Positions 5,755 through 9,882 of a stretch of DNA of 9,882 bases are shown here, piece after piece. The translations under genes were made by a program, and so were the position numbers. Position 1 is the first letter of the stretch; every line of letters starts with the position of its first letter. The notes under the pieces are model-generated. The model saw only the letters and a list, made by a program, of their open reading frames with translations, was not told the DNA's origin and made no database searches. Source of the stretch: an uncultured Clostridia bacterium (lineage in GTDB: Bacteria; Bacillota; Clostridia; Oscillospirales; Oscillospiraceae); assembly GCA_945918815.1 (NCBI GenBank), contig CAMEIU010000078.1:1-9882 (forward strand). The letters run 5' to 3'.

Positions 5755-8694
5755 GTGTTTTCCATCAATCAACTCTCTCTGGGCATCGACATTGGCTCCA
5801 CCACGGCCAAGGCGGTGCTGTTGGACGGCGATCAGGTGCTGTTTCAGGCCTATGAGCGCCATTTTTCTCAGGTCCGGGCCAAGACGTTGGAGCTTCTGGA
5901 GCGGATGAAGCCCCTGCTTTTGGGCCGGTCCTTTACGGCGGCCATTTCCGGCTCCGCGGGCCTCGGCATGGCGGAGCTGGCTCATGTGCCCTTCGTCCAG
6001 GAGGTCTACGCCACCGGCGAGGTCATCCGCCGCATGGCCCCGGATACGGGTACGGTCATTGAGCTGGGCGGCGAGGACGCCAAGGTCATCTTCTTCAAGG
6101 GCGGCACCGACGAGCGCATGAATGGCAGCTGCGCCGGCGGCACCGGGGCCTTCATCGACCAGATGGCCGTGCTGCTGGACATGACCGTGGAGGAAATGGA
6201 CCGGGCCAGCCTGAGCCACACCCGAATCTATCCCATCGCCTCCCGCTGCGGCGTCTTCGCCAAGACCGACATTCAGCCCCTGCTGAACCAGGGCGCCAGC
6301 AAGGCCGACGTGGCCGCCTCCATCTATCAGGCCGTGGTCAACCAGACCATCACTGGCCTGGCCCAGGGCCGGAAGATCGAGCCCAAGGTCATGTTCCTGG
6401 GCGGCCCCCTGTACTACTGCCAGGGCCTCCGGGACCGGTTCCGGGAGACCCTGCATCTGGACGAGCACACCGCCGTGTTCCCGGAATACGGCCGCTTCGC
6501 CGTGGCCATGGGCGCGGCCCTCTACAGCCGGGACGGCGGACAGGAATATACCTACCACAGCCTGAAGCAGGCCCTGGAGGACAGCGCGGTGAGCCCCAAG
6601 ACCTCCCGGGAGCGGCTGGCCCCCCTCTTTGCCAGCGAGGCCGACTACCGGGACTTCCGGGAACGCCACGCCAGGGCCTCCGTGGAGACCAGGGACCTTT
6701 CGACTTACACCGGCAAGGCCTGGCTTGGCATCGACTGCGGCTCCACCACCACCAAGCTGACCCTGATCTCCGAGGACAAAAAGCTGCTCTACAGCTACTA
6801 CAGCTCCAACAAGGGCAACCCCGTGGCATTGGTCCGGCAGCAGCTCCAGGAGATCTACCAACGCTGCGGGGACCGCGTCACCATCTGCGGCAGCGCGGCC
6901 ACGGGCTACGGCGAAGAGCTGATCTGCCATGCCTTCGGCGTGGACGAGGGCGTGGTGGAGACCATCGCCCACTACACCGCCGCTAAATTCTTCCAGCCCG
7001 ACGTGGACTTCATTCTGGACATCGGCGGCCAGGACATCAAGTGCTTCAAGATCCGAAACGGGGCCATCGACTCCATCATGCTCAACGAGGCCTGTTCCTC
7101 CGGCTGCGGCTCCTTCATCGAGACCTTCGCCCGGTCCATGGGCTACGAGGTGGCGGAATTTGCCGAAAAGGGCCTCCAAAGCGAAGCCCCCGTCAACCTG
7201 GGCAGCCGCTGCACCGTGTTCATGAATTCCTCTGTCAAGCAGTCCCAGAAGGAGGGCGCCACCGTGGAGGATATCTCCGCGGGCCTGTCCACCTCCGTGG
7301 TGAAAAACGCCATCTACAAGGTCATCCGGGCCAGCTCGCCCGAGGAACTGGGCAAGCATATCGTGGTCCAGGGCGGCACCTTCCTCAACGACGCGGTGCT
7401 GCGGGCCTTTGAATTGGAGCTGGGGGCGCCGGTGATCCGTCCCGCCATCGCGGGCCTCATGGGCGCCTACGGCGCGGCCCTCCACGCCATGCGATTTGAG
7501 AAGAGCAATTTGATCTCCCCGGAGGATCTGGAAGCCTTCACCCACACCTCCAAGTCCGCCGTCTGCGGCGGCTGCACCAACCACTGCCATCTGACCATCA
7601 ACACCTTCTCCAGCGGCAAGCGGTTTGTTTCGGGCAATCAGTGCCAGAAGGGCGCGGGTATTAAAAACGCCGCCCAGGATTTGCCGAACCTCTACGCCTG
7701 GAAGCGGGAGCGGATTTCGTCTCTGCCCCGAATCCCGGGCCGCCGCGGCAAAATCGGCCTGCCCCTGGCCCTGGGTATGTATGAGCTGGCCCCCCTGTGG
7801 CACGGCCTGTTTACGGACCTGGGCTATGAGGTGGTCCTCTCCGGCCTCTCCACCCGCAGGACCTACGAGAAGGGCCAGTTCTCCATTCCTTCCGACACCG
7901 CCTGCTACCCGGCCAAGATCATGCACGGCCACATGGAGCAGCTGCTGGAGGAAGGGGTGGATGCCATCTTCTATCCCTGCCTCAGCTACAACACCGACGA
8001 GCACGCCGGGGACAACCACTACAACTGCCCCGTGGTGGCCTACTATGCCGAGCTGCTCCACGGCAACATGGACGATCTGAAGGAAGCCAACTTCCTGTAT
8101 CCTTACTTAAATATCAACGACAAAAAGCTGCTGGTCAAGACCCTGCTGCCCAGCGTCCAGTCGTTGGACCCGGGCATCACCAAATCGGAGCTGCGCCATG
8201 CCGTGGACGCGGGCTTCCAGGCCTACGACGAATACCTCCGGGACATCCGCGCCCAGGGCCAGCAGGCCTTGGACTTTGCCCGGAACAACGGCAAGCGGAT
8301 CATGATCCTGGCGGGCCGTCCCTACCACATCGACCCGGAGATCAGCCACGGCATCGACAAGCTGGCCAACTCCCTGGGCTTCGTGGTGGTCAGCGAGGAC
8401 AGCGTGTGCCACCTGGCCCAGCCGCCCCATGTGCGGGTGCTGAACCAGTGGACCTACCACGCCCGCCTCTACCGGGCCGCCCAGTACGCCTCGGAGCACG
8501 ACGACACGGAGCTGGTGCAGCTGGTGTCCTTCGGCTGCGGCGTGGACGCCATCACCACCGACGAGGTCCGGTCCATCCTGGAGCAGAACGGCAAGTTCTA
8601 CACCCAGATCAAGATCGACGAGATCACCAACCTGGGCGCCGTGAAGATCCGCCTCAGAAGCCTCCTCGGCGCGCTGGAGGAGAAGCAGAAATAG
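5755..8694 (+). CDS. Tandem BadF/HgdC-type acyl-CoA dehydratase activator with DUF2229-like region
   Basis: A 979-residue cytoplasmic protein. Two ASKHA ATPase domains lie in tandem. The first (about 8-270) has GIDIGSTTAK (10-19), IELGGEDAK (102-110), NGSCAGGTG with Cys126, and SRCGVFAKTD with Cys165. The second (about 323-595) has GIDCGSTTTK (325-334), DIGGQDIK, NEACSSGCG with Cys447 and Cys451, and SRCTVFMNS with Cys486. In HgdC-type activators the matching pair of cysteines from two subunits holds one [4Fe-4S] cluster; both repeats keep the 39-residue spacing. Next comes a cysteine group CGGCTNHC plus Cys630, then a DUF2229-like region with PSDTACYP (Cys717) and FYPCLSYN (Cys742), ending at SFGCGVDAITTDEV...NLGAVKIR. 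Such proteins use ATP hydrolysis to drive low-potential electrons to a dehydratase-like partner. The partner is probably the next gene. The substrate is unknown. Confidence 0.9.
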   Translation: MFSINQLSLGIDIGSTTAKAVLLDGDQVLFQAYERHFSQVRAKTLELLERMKPLLLGRSFTAAISGSAGLGMAELAHVPFVQEVYATGEVIRRMAPDTGTVIELGGEDAKVIFFKGGTDERMNGSCAGGTGAFIDQMAVLLDMTVEEMDRASLSHTRIYPIASRCGVFAKTDIQPLLNQGASKADVAASIYQAVVNQTITGLAQGRKIEPKVMFLGGPLYYCQGLRDRFRETLHLDEHTAVFPEYGRFAVAMGAALYSRDGGQEYTYHSLKQALEDSAVSPKTSRERLAPLFASEADYRDFRERHARASVETRDLSTYTGKAWLGIDCGSTTTKLTLISEDKKLLYSYYSSNKGNPVALVRQQLQEIYQRCGDRVTICGSAATGYGEELICHAFGVDEGVVETIAHYTAAKFFQPDVDFILDIGGQDIKCFKIRNGAIDSIMLNEACSSGCGSFIETFARSMGYEVAEFAEKGLQSEAPVNLGSRCTVFMNSSVKQSQKEGATVEDISAGLSTSVVKNAIYKVIRASSPEELGKHIVVQGGTFLNDAVLRAFELELGAPVIRPAIAGLMGAYGAALHAMRFEKSNLISPEDLEAFTHTSKSAVCGGCTNHCHLTINTFSSGKRFVSGNQCQKGAGIKNAAQDLPNLYAWKRERISSLPRIPGRRGKIGLPLALGMYELAPLWHGLFTDLGYEVVLSGLSTRRTYEKGQFSIPSDTACYPAKIMHGHMEQLLEEGVDAIFYPCLSYNTDEHAGDNHYNCPVVAYYAELLHGNMDDLKEANFLYPYLNINDKKLLVKTLLPSVQSLDPGITKSELRHAVDAGFQAYDEYLRDIRAQGQQALDFARNNGKRIMILAGRPYHIDPEISHGIDKLANSLGFVVVSEDSVCHLAQPPHVRVLNQWTYHARLYRAAQYASEHDDTELVQLVSFGCGVDAITTDEVRSILEQNGKFYTQIKIDEITNLGAVKIRLRSLLGALEEKQK

Positions 8695-8698
8695 ATTA

Positions 8699-8722
8699 CG
8701 GGCGGCATATATGCGTCCCGCC
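8699..8722. repeat. Short palindromic repeat at the junction of the two dehydratase-system genes
   Basis: GGGCGGCATATATGCGTCCCGCC starts five bases after the TAG of the upstream gene and shares its core with 315-332 and 5381-5391. It can form a hairpin in the intercistronic RNA. There is no T-tract, so it is unlikely to be a terminator. Confidence 0.75.
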
Positions 8723-8755
8723 TGAAAGCACTGTCCATCTAGAAAGGAACCAACC

Positions 8756-9882
<1,127 letters not shown>

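Noticed and set aside
5509..8061. Open frame of 850 codons on the minus strand
   Set aside because: It lies antisense to the activator gene, is rich in Gly, Ala, Val and His as expected from the reverse of GC-rich codons, has no recognisable domain, and the plus-strand protein has complete family motifs.
274..8722. CRISPR-like array
   Set aside because: The repeats are kilobases apart, palindromic and variable in their cores, with no regular spacers and no cas genes.

Overview
The window looks like chromosomal DNA of a GC-rich anaerobic Firmicute, most likely of the Oscillospiraceae (Clostridium cluster IV). The clues are a Met-type T-box leader, consensus sigma-A promoters with 17-base spacers, strong AGGAG ribosome binding sites, a radical-type 2-hydroxyacyl-CoA dehydratase activator system, and short palindromic repeats of the TGTAGGG...CCCTACA kind. 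The family assignment is an inference from these features; no rRNA or taxonomic marker longer than the last 42 codons of rpoC is present.

Layout. 1-131: the 3' end of rpoC (+), closed by an 18-bp terminator hairpin. 177-362: a repeat-rich gap. 363-2930: the methionine ABC transporter operon metN-metI-metQ on the minus strand, with overlapping genes, preceded by a T-box leader (about 3011-3279) carrying an ATG specifier and a consensus promoter (3286-3314). 3315-3731: a non-coding gap with a 91-bp repeat. 3732-4446: a plus-strand pair, a TSCPD-domain protein and a small lipoprotein, overlapping by ATGA, behind a consensus promoter. 4461-4606: a 146-bp inverted-repeat element resembling a MITE. 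4641-5336: a minus-strand HAD-family phosphatase with its own promoter and a palindrome over the -10. 5437-5754: a gap holding a second copy of the 91-bp repeat and the next promoter. 5755-9882: two plus-strand genes, a 979-residue double-ATPase activator (GTG start) and a dehydratase-like protein that runs off the end.

How the parts work together. MetN (ATPase), MetI (permease) and MetQ (lipoprotein) form one importer whose transcription should rise when tRNA-Met is uncharged. The two genes at the right end correspond to the N-terminal and C-terminal parts of a large single-chain protein known from many anaerobes: tandem BadF/HgdC-type ATP-driven electron activators, a DUF2229-type region, and a 2-hydroxyacyl-CoA dehydratase-like part. 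Here they are separate genes, with one of the dispersed palindromic repeats sitting at the junction. The substrate is unknown.

The most unusual aspects are the split activator/dehydratase gene, the set of palindromic repeats that share outer arms but differ in their cores, and the nested MITE-like element. I found no CRISPR array, tRNA, transposase or phage gene.
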